Shown: positions 9,607-19,168 of the stretch, one piece after another
Layout of the letters: every line of letters begins with the position of its first letter
Numbering within the stretch: the first letter of the stretch is position 1
Assembly (NCBI GenBank): GCA_900208305.1
Contig: OAPG01000011.1
Coordinates: forward strand, 248,001 to 312,000
Direction: 5' to 3'
DNA: 64,000 bases
Source: Melanopsichium pennsylvanicum
Taxonomy: Eukaryota > Basidiomycota > Ustilaginomycetes > Ustilaginales
Position numbers and translations under genes: made by a program
The notes under the pieces: generated by a model
Database searches by the model: none
Seen by the model: only the letters and a program-made list of their open reading frames with translations
What the model was told of the DNA's origin: nothing

Positions 9607-11265
9607 GTCCTGTCATGGGTGTGACGTCGGAGCCGGAGTGAGTGGAAGCCGGTGAGTGAGATGTAACAGATGGATGGCAGCATGCAAATGTCAAAATGCT
9701 CACGCAGAGTGCTCAGGGTCCAACTTTTGATCCTCTTTGTTCAAAGCATTAAATCACCCGATGTAGTGAAAGTCTAAGAAACCGATTCGATCGGTCTTGA
9801 TTGAAAATGATATTAGAGCGCTTAAGCCTTTTGGCTTTTTCTGATGAAAATCGCGATTTTTTTTGATTTTTTTTTGATCCCTGCCTCCCTCGCATCCCGG
9901 AATTTCCAAATTTGATCTCGCAATTTTTCAACTGAACCGTGAGCAGTCTCAGCACCAAATTTATATTTCGTATTTTCTCATCGCTGCGCAGCAACAGTCT
10001 CGCACGGAGTCAAACAGTGACTCTGAATGCTGTACGCTTTTGGCTGGCTCGTAAAAAAAAAACATTGTCCAACAAAGCGAGGATTCAGATCAGTCTGTCT
10101 CTTCATGATTGAAGAAAAAGAGAGAAGAGACTGACCTGGAGCCTCCTGTTTTATTGTATTCTTGGCTTTCCCCTCCGCTACAATTCATCGCGCGCTGGGA
10201 CCGCAGATCTTTTCAATTGCTAGACTGCGCTATGGTATTGTCCCTCTTCGCCTCCCGTTGCTACTCGGTCTTGCTTAACCCGGCTGCTACTTGTGCCACC
10301 CTCGTTTTGACTCAAAAGAGGTCCACCCGTTTTGCAAAAATGTGAAACGCTGAAATAGTCATACAGTGCGTTGGCTGTAACGAGGATGTGAACCATTTTG
10401 ATGGGTCCTCGGCATGACTTTCCGCTCCCACACTTGCTCGCCCGCTCATTCTCACGGTCAGAGATACACACACGATAGTAGCAGCTCCAAACTCACTTTT
10501 AGGCTCCTCCTCAGAAGTAAATTTATTTTAAAAAAAAAAAAAAGGAAAAAAAAAGGAAATTGACATTTCGACTTTTTGGTCACGCTGTGTGCTAGCCAGT
10601 CCATGTTTGCACTGCCCTTTTTCGTCCTCTCCCAATTCTCCGATTTTTTTTTCCTCTGGGCCGCTCGCTCTAGGCTGCCCACCAGTCCCACTTTGTCGCA
10701 ATACCAAGCTCTGCAGATTTACTGCCTCATTCCTGGCCCAATTTCCACTCAGCACGATCACTGCGCCACGCCGAAAAACAAGGTTGCAAACCCACTGTCA
10801 TCTGAGACTGCTCTGCAACCTCGTTCTCAAAGAAACCTTGAGCGTTGCCTGTCCAAGTCCGCATCGGTGAGGTTGTGCTCGTGTCTTCCTGAAAAAGACT
10901 TGTCTGCTGCCTTGTCGAAATTCCGTGGTTGAAAATTGGCTACTGTTGCTCTCTCGGTTGTATGTCACTTTTGAGTGTCAATCTGCCTCGAGTGCACAAC
11001 TCGACTCGGTAGAGCCAGCCCAGCCTGCTTTCATTTCTCAGATACCCTGGCACCCTTGGGCTTCCCTTGCCTTCCCCCCTTCCCTTTCCGCTCTACCCTT
11101 CATCTTGCCATTCAAACAACTTTCTCTCCTCCCCCTCCTCACACAACCTTCTCTAGCCTCGCCGCTCCCCAACGCTATAAGATCTTAGCTGCTTCCACCA
11201 CTACGCCGCGCAGCGTCCCCCCCCCTTTTCCCAATCCGCAGTAGGTCTCTCCGACTGCTTCCTTT
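9607..11265. other. Intergenic region, 1.66 kb, shared by divergent SNAPC1-like and HMG-box genes
   Basis: No coding sequence is supported. There are poly(A) runs near 10052 and 10530-10555, and the last ~200 bp before the HMG ATG (about 11080-11265) are strongly C/T-rich, typical of the leader of a highly expressed fungal gene. This is a head-to-head arrangement, so promoters for both flanking genes must be here. Confidence 0.6.
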
Positions 11266-12156
11266 ATGTTCAACCTCCCACAAATTATGAGGACAGCCGT
11301 CCGTAACGTCCAGGGGCAACAACCTCTGGCCCGCAACGTCATGCCCGCCGCCGCCGCTGCCAACTTTGCCACCGCCGCTGCTCCTAAGGAGACTAAGAAG
11401 CGCGCTTCCTCCACTACCACCAAGGCCAAGGCCGGCGCCTCCAAAGCTGCTGGTGCTGATGCCGTCGCCGATGCCGCCGCTGCCTCTACCAAGAAGGCTA
11501 CTAAGGCCAAGGCTCCCAAGAAGGAGAAGCTCAAGCCCTGGCAGGCTCGTGGTGCCGATGGAAAGCTCTTGCCGCTGCCTTCGGCCAGCAAGCCCACCCT
11601 GCGATCTTCGTTCTTGATCTACATGTCGGAGCGCGTCGCACAGCTCAAGGGCGAGCCTCTGTACCAGAAGACTTCGCCCAAGACCGGTGCCCAGGTCGTT
11701 GACATTGTCAAGATGGCCAAAGCTGTTGGTGCCGAGTGGGCCCAGCTCCCCCCTCACCTCAAGTCCCGCTACGAGGCGCAACACGAGCAGGAGAAGGAGG
11801 AATACGAGCGTGCGCTCGCCGAATGGAAGGCTGCTCTCTCGCCTGAAGACATCAAGAGGCAGAACGCCTACATTGCTTCGCAGAAGAAGAAGGGCATCAA
11901 GGGCACCGCTTTCCTTCGTGACCCCGCCAAGCCCAAGCGCCCCAATTCCGCCTTCTTTGAGTTCCTCAACGACCTTCGTGCCAGCGAGAACGTCATTCCT
12001 AACATCACCGAGTTCTCTAAGCGTGGTGGTGAGCGATGGAAGATGATGTCTGCTGAACAGAAGGCTCCCTACGAACAGCGCGCACTCCAGGCTTTGGAGC
12101 AGTACAAGCGTGATCTCGAGGTGTACAACTCTACCCGTGCCCCCGAGCTGGCCTAA
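11266..12156 (+). CDS. Mitochondrial HMG-box protein with two HMG domains (ABF2/TFAM-like)
   Basis: 296 residues, no intron. Residues 1-40 form a positively charged, acid-free leader with ANFATAAAP near 32-40, as in mitochondrial presequences. A Lys/Ala-rich linker (41-90) resembles a histone H1 tail. HMG box 1 covers ~107-190 (RSSFLIYMSERV). Box 2 covers ~221-288 and begins with the canonical KPKRPNSAFFEF, followed by GGERWKMMS (254-262). Two boxes after a leader is the layout of Abf2/TFAM proteins that bend and package mtDNA. Family knowledge suggests nucleoid packaging and mtDNA maintenance; a nuclear NHP6/HMG role is less likely given the leader. Codons are strongly C-ending and the leader is CT-rich, suggesting high expression. 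Confidence 0.8.
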   Translation: MFNLPQIMRTAVRNVQGQQPLARNVMPAAAAANFATAAAPKETKKRASSTTTKAKAGASKAAGADAVADAAAASTKKATKAKAPKKEKLKPWQARGADGKLLPLPSASKPTLRSSFLIYMSERVAQLKGEPLYQKTSPKTGAQVVDIVKMAKAVGAEWAQLPPHLKSRYEAQHEQEKEEYERALAEWKAALSPEDIKRQNAYIASQKKKGIKGTAFLRDPAKPKRPNSAFFEFLNDLRASENVIPNITEFSKRGGERWKMMSAEQKAPYEQRALQALEQYKRDLEVYNSTRAPELA

Positions 12157-13048
12157 AGCCGAGTCAAGCTTGACTCGATTGTATCAACATTCGTCATTTC
12201 CCCTCGTTTGGGTTCCTCTTCTCTGTCTCGCGCTATGCCTTCGAGGCTCTGATATCCTGTGGTCAGCCCAGTGCTGGCCGCGCCAAAGCGTGTCGATGCC
12301 CTCGTTACTGTTCAGTCTCGTTTTCGTACCTGTTGTACTGTAGGATCTTCTTTTTTCTTCTTTGAATCACCTCTTGTCTGCTTCCGAGCGTCCTTGAGTG
12401 GCGCGTGCGTCCACTGGTTGCGATTTGTTTGATTTGCGAAGAGATGCGTGGCATTGCTCTATGCGGTTTCCATGTAGTCCATCGTGCTTACCAGAAGTGA
12501 GCCGCAGGCTCTACACGGTGACTGTGTCAGAGGTGTTGAACTCGAGAAACGTCGACGCGTTGGGAAAAGATACGCGACGGACAACACACAAAAGCAAGGC
12601 TTGCTCAGAGGCAGTACGGAGTCTTGGTGCGGAGGTGAGTGTAGGTGTGGCGGCATTTTCGGAAGCTTACCGAACTGCTGAGTTTTTGTTTTTTTTTAGC
12701 ATACTTGGGCATTGCGTGCATGGTTTGGTCGATCCCTGTCCCGAAGCGCAGAACCCGACTTGACCGAACCATGATCACTCCTTTCAAACACAGGTCCATG
12801 TCATACGATTTGTGCGTAACAAAACCATAACAAAATCGCACACACGACAGTTCTAATCCAAGAATCGATTCAACCGATTAAAGTAGTAGTAGTAGTCGTA
12901 TTTGACCATCACGAGCCACAAAAAAAAAAAAAAAGTTAAAAGTAAAATGCAGTTTCTGGAATTACAATCACCAAGGAAGAATCAGACACGTTTCCAACCT
13001 CGCTTTGCTTCAAATCCTGCTCTTACCCGCTCCTGTTCGGTCACCCAG
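12157..13048. other. Intergenic region between convergent HMG-box and PGI1 genes
   Basis: About 0.9 kb holding the 3' regions of both genes. A TACTGTA heptamer is at 12336, a TAG-repeat (AGTAGTAGTAGTAG) near 12880-12896 and an A-run at 12919-12934. Short open frames here have no recognisable features. No RNA gene was seen. Confidence 0.55.
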
Positions 13049-14713
13049 TCAGTTTCGGTTGGACAAGAAGTACTTGATCAAGCCACTGGTGCTCGAATCA
13101 TGCCCAGCACCATCCACCTTGCTTGCATCAGTACCTTGGAGCAGCGGTAAAATCTTCTTTGCCAAAACCTTTCCAAGTTCAACACCCATCTGATCATACG
13201 AGTTGATGCTCCACACGAAACCCTGAACTGCAATCTTGTGCTCATACAACGCAATCAAAGCACCGAGCGCAGCAGGCGTAATTTTCTGAAGCATGATCGA
13301 GTTGGTAGGCCTGTTACCCTCAAATACCTTGGACTTGACAAGGAACTCGTTGGATGCTTCCGCACCCAATTCCTGCTTCACCTCATTCTCGGACTTTCCG
13401 AAAGCGAGCGCCTCGGGTTGAGCGAAAAAGTTGGAGAGCAAGATCTCGTGATGCTTACCCAACGGGTTCTGGGTCTCGACAGGAGCGATAAAGTCACAGG
13501 GAATAAGCTTAGTACCCTGGTGAATGAGCTGGTAGAAAGCGTGTTGACCGTTGGTACCCGCCTGACCCCAGATGATGGGGCCCGTCTGGTAGTCGACACG
13601 TTCAGAGTTCTTGGTGATGAATTTGCCGTTCGACTCCATATCTCCCTGCTGGAAGTAGTCGGCAAACTTATGCATGTACTGATCGTAAGGCAGAATTGCC
13701 TGGGTCTGAGCACCGAAAAAGTCAATGTACCAGATACCCAACAAGGCGAGCAGGACGGGCAAGTTGTCCTTGAGAGGAGTGTTTTTGAAGTGAAGATCCA
13801 TCTCGTGAGCACCGACAAGGAGCTGCTCAAAGTTGTCGTATCCAATCACGATGGCGATGGAAAGACCGATGGCAGACCAGAGCGAGTATCGACCACCAAC
13901 CCAGTCCCAGAACTTAAACATGTTCTCCTTGGCAATACCAAACTCAGTAGCAGCCTTGACGTTGGTGGAGAGCGCAACAAAGTGCTTGGCAACGTGAGCC
14001 TTGTCCTTTGCATGTTCAAGGAACCAATCCCTTGCGGTGGTGGCGTTGGTGATGGTTTCTTGAGTGGTAAAAGTCTTGGAGGCGACGATGAAAAGGGTGG
14101 TCTCGGGATCGCAAACTCGCAGAGTCTCGGCCATGTGAGTTCCATCAATGTTCGAGACAAAGTAGGCATCGAGGTCGCGCTTGGAGTAAGGCTTGAGCGC
14201 CTCAGTGACCATGACGGGTCCGAGGTCGGAGCCACCGATACCGATGTTGACGATGCTCTTGATATTCTTACCGGTGTAACCTTTGTGAGCGCCGCTGCGT
14301 ACAGCCTCGGAGAACTCCTTCATGTGCTGTAATTCGGGCTTCACCTCATCGACGCCGGCCTCGTTGATCTTGAAGTCCCCGGGAACATCACGAAGGGCGA
14401 CGTGAAGCACAGCGCGGTCCTCCGAGGTGTTGATGTGTTCACCACTGAACATTGCATCGATCTGCTGCTTGACTTGAGCCTGTTCAGCGAGGGCGAGAAG
14501 CTGTTCAAGGACTTCATCGTCAATCAAGTTCTTGGAAAAGTCAAAGAGGAGCTTGGCATCGGTGGCTTTCGAGTTCCACTGACGAGAGTACTTTTCGAAT
14601 CGGGAGGCATCGGACTTGAAAGCCTGGGACAGGTTGATTTGCTTGCCCTTGGTGTCGTAAAGCTGCTGGAGCTTGCTCCAGGCTGGAAGGGAGGTTGCGA
14701 GCTTGTGGGCCAT
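13049..14713 (-). CDS. PGI1: Glucose-6-phosphate isomerase
   Basis: 554 residues, the usual eukaryotic length, no intron. Phosphoglucose isomerase signatures are present: [16 protein letters not shown], the P_GLUCOSE_ISOMERASE block around [15 protein letters not shown], and [19 protein letters not shown] with the catalytic-region His. The C-terminal block [11 protein letters not shown] is the second Prosite signature. The enzyme interconverts glucose 6-phosphate and fructose 6-phosphate in the cytosol. The ATG at 14713 matches the usual N-terminus. Upstream on the + strand is an (ACTC)n tract at about 15006-15025, a purine repeat on the gene's own strand. Confidence 0.98.
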   Translation of the reverse strand: MAHKLATSLPAWSKLQQLYDTKGKQINLSQAFKSDASRFEKYSRQWNSKATDAKLLFDFSKNLIDDEVLEQLLALAEQAQVKQQIDAMFSGEHINTSEDRAVLHVALRDVPGDFKINEAGVDEVKPELQHMKEFSEAVRSGAHKGYTGKNIKSIVNIGIGGSDLGPVMVTEALKPYSKRDLDAYFVSNIDGTHMAETLRVCDPETTLFIVASKTFTTQETITNATTARDWFLEHAKDKAHVAKHFVALSTNVKAATEFGIAKENMFKFWDWVGGRYSLWSAIGLSIAIVIGYDNFEQLLVGAHEMDLHFKNTPLKDNLPVLLALLGIWYIDFFGAQTQAILPYDQYMHKFADYFQQGDMESNGKFITKNSERVDYQTGPIIWGQAGTNGQHAFYQLIHQGTKLIPCDFIAPVETQNPLGKHHEILLSNFFAQPEALAFGKSENEVKQELGAEASNEFLVKSKVFEGNRPTNSIMLQKITPAALGALIALYEHKIAVQGFVWSINSYDQMGVELGKVLAKKILPLLQGTDASKVDGAGHDSSTSGLIKYFLSNRN

Positions 14714-15838
14714 TTTGTCGATTATAAGAGAAGGGGAAAGGAATTATGGTAGCTTAGAGAAGGGAAGGGACGGAGAAGCAACAAGCGACGACGACGACCA
14801 AACGCAGTTTGGAGTTTGGAGCTGGTCTGGGCGAGGAAGATTGAGGAACGATTGAGGTGTGTGTTTGGGCGACGGCAGCCGAAACTATCTTTTTGTGTCG
14901 CAGTGGGGCAGCAACATGTCACACACTGCTCGGGTGTGGAATGGATACGGTAGAAAATGGACGCGGCACGCTCGGACCGCCTTGTGATTCTTGCCCTTTC
15001 TCTCTCACTCACTCACTCACTCACTCTCGCTCGCCCTTGTTACTCTTTTCGTGGCCGTGCTGCAGTGTTCACGTTTTCCGATAATTAGTCCGTCGCCAGA
15101 GCGTGAGTGAGGGGATTTGATTATCAGCGATTCACCGAGCGCAGTCAGCACAGACCGAGTAATCAGCTGCACTCTCCGCCTTTCCTCACCCTTTCGTTCG
15201 GCTTGCATCCGAAAGCTCTGCAAATGTAACGTATACTTTGGATCTAAGTCACCTTGTCAGCTGTAAATTGTTAGGTATGATATCGATATAATCTAATTAC
15301 TGTGTTCAGCTCATCAGCAGACTCAGCGAAACCGACGTTGTCAATTCGTCCGTTTTGAGAAATCCACCGTGACTTGGCAGAGATCTTTGCAGAATTGGAT
15401 TCAACTTCTTCGCAATCAAGCAGGATCGCTGGGCTCTTCACTCTTGTATTTTTCAACGACTCAGTGTACTGTGTTATGTTGCGTGCTTTGGAGAGGGCCA
15501 AAAGATCTCCGATGGTCGATAAGGCGGGTCGCGGTCCGGGCATCTTCCGAACTACATGATCGAGTCAGATCGGAGATCGCTGCAATCGACGAGAATTACT
15601 GACATCTGTTAGACTGTATCAGAAACAGTAACTAGAAAGTGAGCACGTGATCGAGGGGCAACATCCTCTTGTCCTTGTCAGGGTCCAACCCCGAACTTTG
15701 AAAATCGGGTCCTTCTTCCGATGCAGTCCAACAACTTTCACCTGTGTTCTTGTCCATCACCACCCACAGTACATCCTCTCATCATCTCATCTTTCCCTTC
15801 GCTATTGAAGCTCCCCTGCGAGCTTGAGTAGTCACATC
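14714..15838. other. Intergenic region shared by divergent PGI1 and KH-domain genes
   Basis: 1.1 kb. It holds an (ACTC)n microsatellite at about 15006-15025 and a C/T-rich leader (about 15715-15838) ahead of the KH gene. A 90-codon minus-strand frame at 15271-15543 is listed separately at low confidence. No RNA gene was recognised. Confidence 0.55.
15271..15543 (-). CDS. Possible small hypothetical protein, 90 residues
   Basis: ATG at 15543, stop at 15271. The peptide has a mixed, protein-like composition (MPGPRPALSTIGDLLALSK at the start, then an acidic/Ser stretch), no low complexity, no membrane segment and no recognised motif. It sits in the gap between PGI1 and the KH gene and could be an exon of a spliced gene, or chance. 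No family is recognised. Confidence 0.2.
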   Translation of the reverse strand: MPGPRPALSTIGDLLALSKARNITQYTESLKNTRVKSPAILLDCEEVESNSAKISAKSRWISQNGRIDNVGFAESADELNTVIRLYRYHT

Positions 15839-17257
15839 ATGTCAACTCGATGGGATGGCCCTTCGACAGAAGCTCCTCAGGCCACGTCTTCCTCTGCATC
15901 TGCAGTCGCCGCCGCCGCTGCAGCAGCCAAGATCGCAGCCCAATTCGCCGCCTCTAGCTCCAAGCCTTCTGCAAAGGAATCCGAATCCGAGCGCAAGGAG
16001 AAGGACATACACGACGCAGAGTTTACCCACGACATTGAGATCAACGACCAACGCAACCGTTACATGCTCACAAAGGGACAAACTCAACAACAGATCCATC
16101 GCGAGACCGGTGCCTCGGTCACCACCAAAGGCACATGGTACCCCGACAAGGCGCTTGCCACCAAAGATGACCCGCCTCTCTACCTTCACGTCTCGGCCAT
16201 CTCTCAAGACATCCTCGACGCAGCCATCGCCAAGATCAACGAATTGATGGCTCAAGAAGTACCCCAACTCATTGAAGACCGTCACCAGCGTCGATTGGAT
16301 TACGAGAACCAGCGACCGCCTCCTCGAGAACGAAGAAGATGGCCCGAAGAAAAGGTGTTGGTGAATCTGGACAACATTCGAAATTTCAATGTGAGGAGCA
16401 AGATCGTGGGACCAGGTGGAATGTTTGTCAAATACATTCAGAACGAGACGGGCACAAGAGTTCAGATCAAAGGAATCGGCAGTGGATTTGTCGAGAGTGA
16501 TACGGGAATGGAGATGCCCGAGCCAATGCACATTGCTATAGCTGGACCAGAAGAGGAGCAGATCAAAGCGGCACGGGTGCTGGCGGATGATCTGTTGGAA
16601 GTGGTAAGGACTGAGTGGCACAAGGCTTATGATGCGCAGGGGCAATATGGGGGTGGTGGGCAAGGTGGAGGTCGAGGAGGGTATGGTGGGTACGATGGTG
16701 CGAGAGGTGGTGGATATGGGACGAGGCATGGATATGGGCGGGGTGCAAGTCCTGCTGGTGCTGGTGGGTATGGGTCTGGGTCTGGCCATCAGCAACAGGA
16801 ACAACAACAACAACAACAACAGCAACAGCAACAGCAACAACATGGTGGCGGTGGTGGTGGTGGAGGATGGAGCGAGCAATCAGGAAGAGGCGGTTGGAAC
16901 CAACAGCAATCTAATTACGGCAGACACAATGGAGACTATAACCCGGCACCACCACCTGCTGACGATGGTGCTCCGCCTCCTCCTCCACCTGAAGACGATG
17001 CTCCTCCTCCTCCGCCGACGGACGCAGGAGGTTCGTACCAACATCACAATGGTAGCTCTCATCATGGTTCTCCACAATCCAACAATCGAGCAGCAGCTGC
17101 TGCCCCCGCAAGCTCTGCAAAGTCGCCCGAGGAGCAGGCTTTGGATACGTACTGGAGAGAATACGTCGAGTGGGAGAATAGCTTCAGGGCTTATCATAAT
17201 AGAGCACCGAGCAAGGAAGAGGGAGGACAGGATGTACCGCCCCAGTATCGCAAATGA
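15839..17257 (+). CDS. KH-domain RNA-binding protein, KHDC4/BLOM7-like
   Basis: 472 residues from the ATG at 15839; the frame is open a few codons further up but without another ATG. Residues ~55-150 hold a first KH-like segment (the family's INDxxNRYMLTKGxTQxxIxxxTGA pattern, then TRGxYxP-like TKGTWYPD). A second KH segment spans ~170-270 and has the GxxG loop in IVGPGGMFVKYIQNETG. This tandem arrangement is that of KHDC4/BLOM7, a splicing-associated protein. The C-terminal half is low complexity: Gly/Tyr-rich (RGG-like) residues ~275-315, a Gln run near 325-340, then Gly and Pro runs with alternating PPPPP/acidic blocks. A final helix (EEQALDTYWREYVEWENSF) resembles the SF1-like short C-terminal motif YxxYWxxY. 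Likely nuclear. Confidence 0.8.
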   Translation: MSTRWDGPSTEAPQATSSSASAVAAAAAAAKIAAQFAASSSKPSAKESESERKEKDIHDAEFTHDIEINDQRNRYMLTKGQTQQQIHRETGASVTTKGTWYPDKALATKDDPPLYLHVSAISQDILDAAIAKINELMAQEVPQLIEDRHQRRLDYENQRPPPRERRRWPEEKVLVNLDNIRNFNVRSKIVGPGGMFVKYIQNETGTRVQIKGIGSGFVESDTGMEMPEPMHIAIAGPEEEQIKAARVLADDLLEVVRTEWHKAYDAQGQYGGGGQGGGRGGYGGYDGARGGGYGTRHGYGRGASPAGAGGYGSGSGHQQQEQQQQQQQQQQQQQHGGGGGGGGWSEQSGRGGWNQQQSNYGRHNGDYNPAPPPADDGAPPPPPPEDDAPPPPPTDAGGSYQHHNGSSHHGSPQSNNRAAAAAPASSAKSPEEQALDTYWREYVEWENSFRAYHNRAPSKEEGGQDVPPQYRK

Positions 17258-17702
17258 CAGCAGCAGCGTGTGTCATTCCCCAAGAGTGTGTATTGTCTGT
17301 TCTGCTAACATAACCTCTTTTCGCGAAAATTTGTGCAAATAGTGGTGGCAATCTCTCTACTTTCTCTCTTTCTCTTTCTCTCTCTCTCTCTCACACACAC
17401 ATATACATACACGTACAAACACACAAAAGCAGACGTCTACATGATTTTATTGAATGGTCATTTCCGAGCGTGTGTGATATCATGGTCTGCGACTGATGTT
17501 GCACTTGTCTCTGCGTTTAGTGAATACCGTAGCTTGAGTGGAAATTTTTGGAATTCCGTTTCTTATAAAGTATTGTAGCTTTACCTTGGAGATGATTGTA
17601 AGTTTGTATAAGCGAAATCAAGTGTATGTGTGTGTGATGGGTGGATTAGTGGAGTTATTTTTTTTGGGGGGTTCTAGAAGATGAAATTTTGCGGTATTAT
17701 TT
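17258..17702. other. 3' intergenic region with (CT)n/(CA)n microsatellite
   Basis: 445 bp between the convergent KH and DUF1769 genes. A pyrimidine tract at about 17353-17390 runs directly into (CA)n at 17391-17400. A T-run and G-run lie near 17657-17672. No gene seen. Confidence 0.7.
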
Positions 17703-18584
17703 TCACTGATCGAGATCCGCAATATCGAATTGAATCACGAAAAATACTTTATCCTGTTTGCTGTCCTTACAAATATATCTCACAGGTTGACCATCCCAGT
17801 ACTTTTTTAAATCAAATTTTAATCCTCCGCTAAAAGGAATATGAAGCGTCAAATCATTGAAAGAGATAAATCCGTTAAAGAAATCTGCGCAAATTAATTG
17901 GTATGGTTGAATAGTAATGGCTTGTCTATGTGCACGATTACCTAGGAAACGTTGACGATATTCGTGAGCCTTGTCAATTCCTTTAAAATTGTCCACGGTT
18001 GATTTTTCTTTTTCGACAAGTTGATTTGGAATCAAGGAGGTGATATCATCCTCAACGTAATCTGGATGGATTGGAAATTTGGGCCATTTTTCAAAATCAT
18101 CCATATTGTCTTGATCATCATTGTTGTTGTTATCAGAAAGATTGACAGAGTTGATTCTTGGCATGGTAGCGAGGTAAGGACTCCAAGCATGAGGTTTCTG
18201 TGCATAAAGATCATGTTGCAAATTTGGATCAATCACTCTTACAAATTGAAGAGCAAGACTAGTACCGTAAGGTAAATGATCCTTGATAGGTTTATCAAAT
18301 TCGTTTCCAAACACCAGATCGTCTGCATTGACAGGTTGCTTGAATCGTCCTTGAATTTGCATCGACCAACTTTGATTCTTGCCATGGCCAGAGTCAAAGT
18401 AAGGTGTATCCTTTTGATGAGAGATTCCATCAGGATCGTGACCGGTGAAATCCTTGATTCGTACAGCTATACGTCCATGGAAAAGCTCACTGTCAATGAC
18501 TGTGGGCATGTCATCGTGGTTGACCGCGACGGTTTGGAGCTTGTCCACTGAAGGGCCTGCGCTAACTTTGAGCGAAGGAGCCAT
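17703..18584 (-). CDS. DUF1769 (UPF0590) family protein
   Basis: 293 residues from the first ATG at 18584. The features remembered for this fungal family are all present in order: an N-terminal strand-rich block (SELFHGRIAVRIKDFTG), QIQGRFKQPVNADDLVFGNEF near 80-100, DPNLQHDLYAQKPHAWSP, a central Asn/Asp-rich insert, HEYRQRFLGNRAHRQ, and the C-terminal FFNGFISFNDLTLHIPF followed by YWDGQPVRYIC. The molecular function is unknown; yeast and Schizosaccharomyces homologues are cytosolic or nuclear. AT content and codon usage (many A/T-ending codons, Asn runs) differ visibly from neighbouring genes, which may reflect low expression. It lies 3' of GCS1 on the same strand with 584 bp between. Confidence 0.8.
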   Translation of the reverse strand: MAPSLKVSAGPSVDKLQTVAVNHDDMPTVIDSELFHGRIAVRIKDFTGHDPDGISHQKDTPYFDSGHGKNQSWSMQIQGRFKQPVNADDLVFGNEFDKPIKDHLPYGTSLALQFVRVIDPNLQHDLYAQKPHAWSPYLATMPRINSVNLSDNNNNDDQDNMDDFEKWPKFPIHPDYVEDDITSLIPNQLVEKEKSTVDNFKGIDKAHEYRQRFLGNRAHRQAITIQPYQLICADFFNGFISFNDLTLHIPFSGGLKFDLKKYWDGQPVRYICKDSKQDKVFFVIQFDIADLDQ

Positions 18585-19168
18585 AGTCAAAGACCGAAAT
18601 AAAGCGTTTGTTGACTGCGTTTAAAGACTGGAAAGGATGCTGTTGGTAGTCATGGGGGTAAGTGTGCAGTGGACCCTACTCTCTTATCGTTGCTATCACA
18701 CAGCTGTCGCATACGTCTAGCTTGGGTCATCCACAACCCTGTTGCCATCCAATTTACAAAAGCGTCGGTTGAGTCGCTGGTTGTGCATCCAGAGTGTGAT
18801 ACTGCGTGTCTGACTGCCTTGGTGTCTGGCTGACTGTGAATTAGGAAAACGTCAAAGCCTCCACCTGCCAATGTCGAAATTTCCAAAGAGAGCTCCGCTG
18901 ACGTGACGGTACAGCCGATTGTGATTGCGCGGCCATCTTTGCCTGTGTTACAAGAAAAAATTCGCCTCGTTCTATCCCGTAACATTTTCACAGTCAGAGT
19001 TCGACTTGGTAAGCACCTTTGTTGATTTTCCATTGAATCCTAAGAAGAGTCTCTACTCGCAATCACGAATGTCACGATGACATTGAATGCTGGATAATGA
19101 TACAAAGCGAGTCAAACGGGCTTGCTGTCTCAGTTGCAAAACATTTTGAAAATTATGCGGTTTGCGCC
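18585..19168. other. Intergenic region between GCS1 and the DUF1769 gene
   Basis: 584 bp, both flanking genes on the minus strand. A 127-codon minus-strand frame (ATG at 19033, stop at 18650) exists but has no recognisable motif and would occupy the DUF1769 promoter, so it is not called. Nothing else seen. Confidence 0.5.

Noticed and set aside
13238..14332. 364-codon + frame antisense to PGI1
   Set aside because: It is a by-product of the biased codons of PGI1 on the other strand; PGI1 has complete signatures.
15842..16879. Minus-strand frame antisense to the KH gene
   Set aside because: Leu runs are complements of Gln codons (CAA/CAG) of the KH protein.
18650..19033. 127-codon minus-strand frame between GCS1 and DUF1769
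   Set aside because: Cys/Thr-scattered composition without domain, and it would occupy the short promoter of DUF1769.
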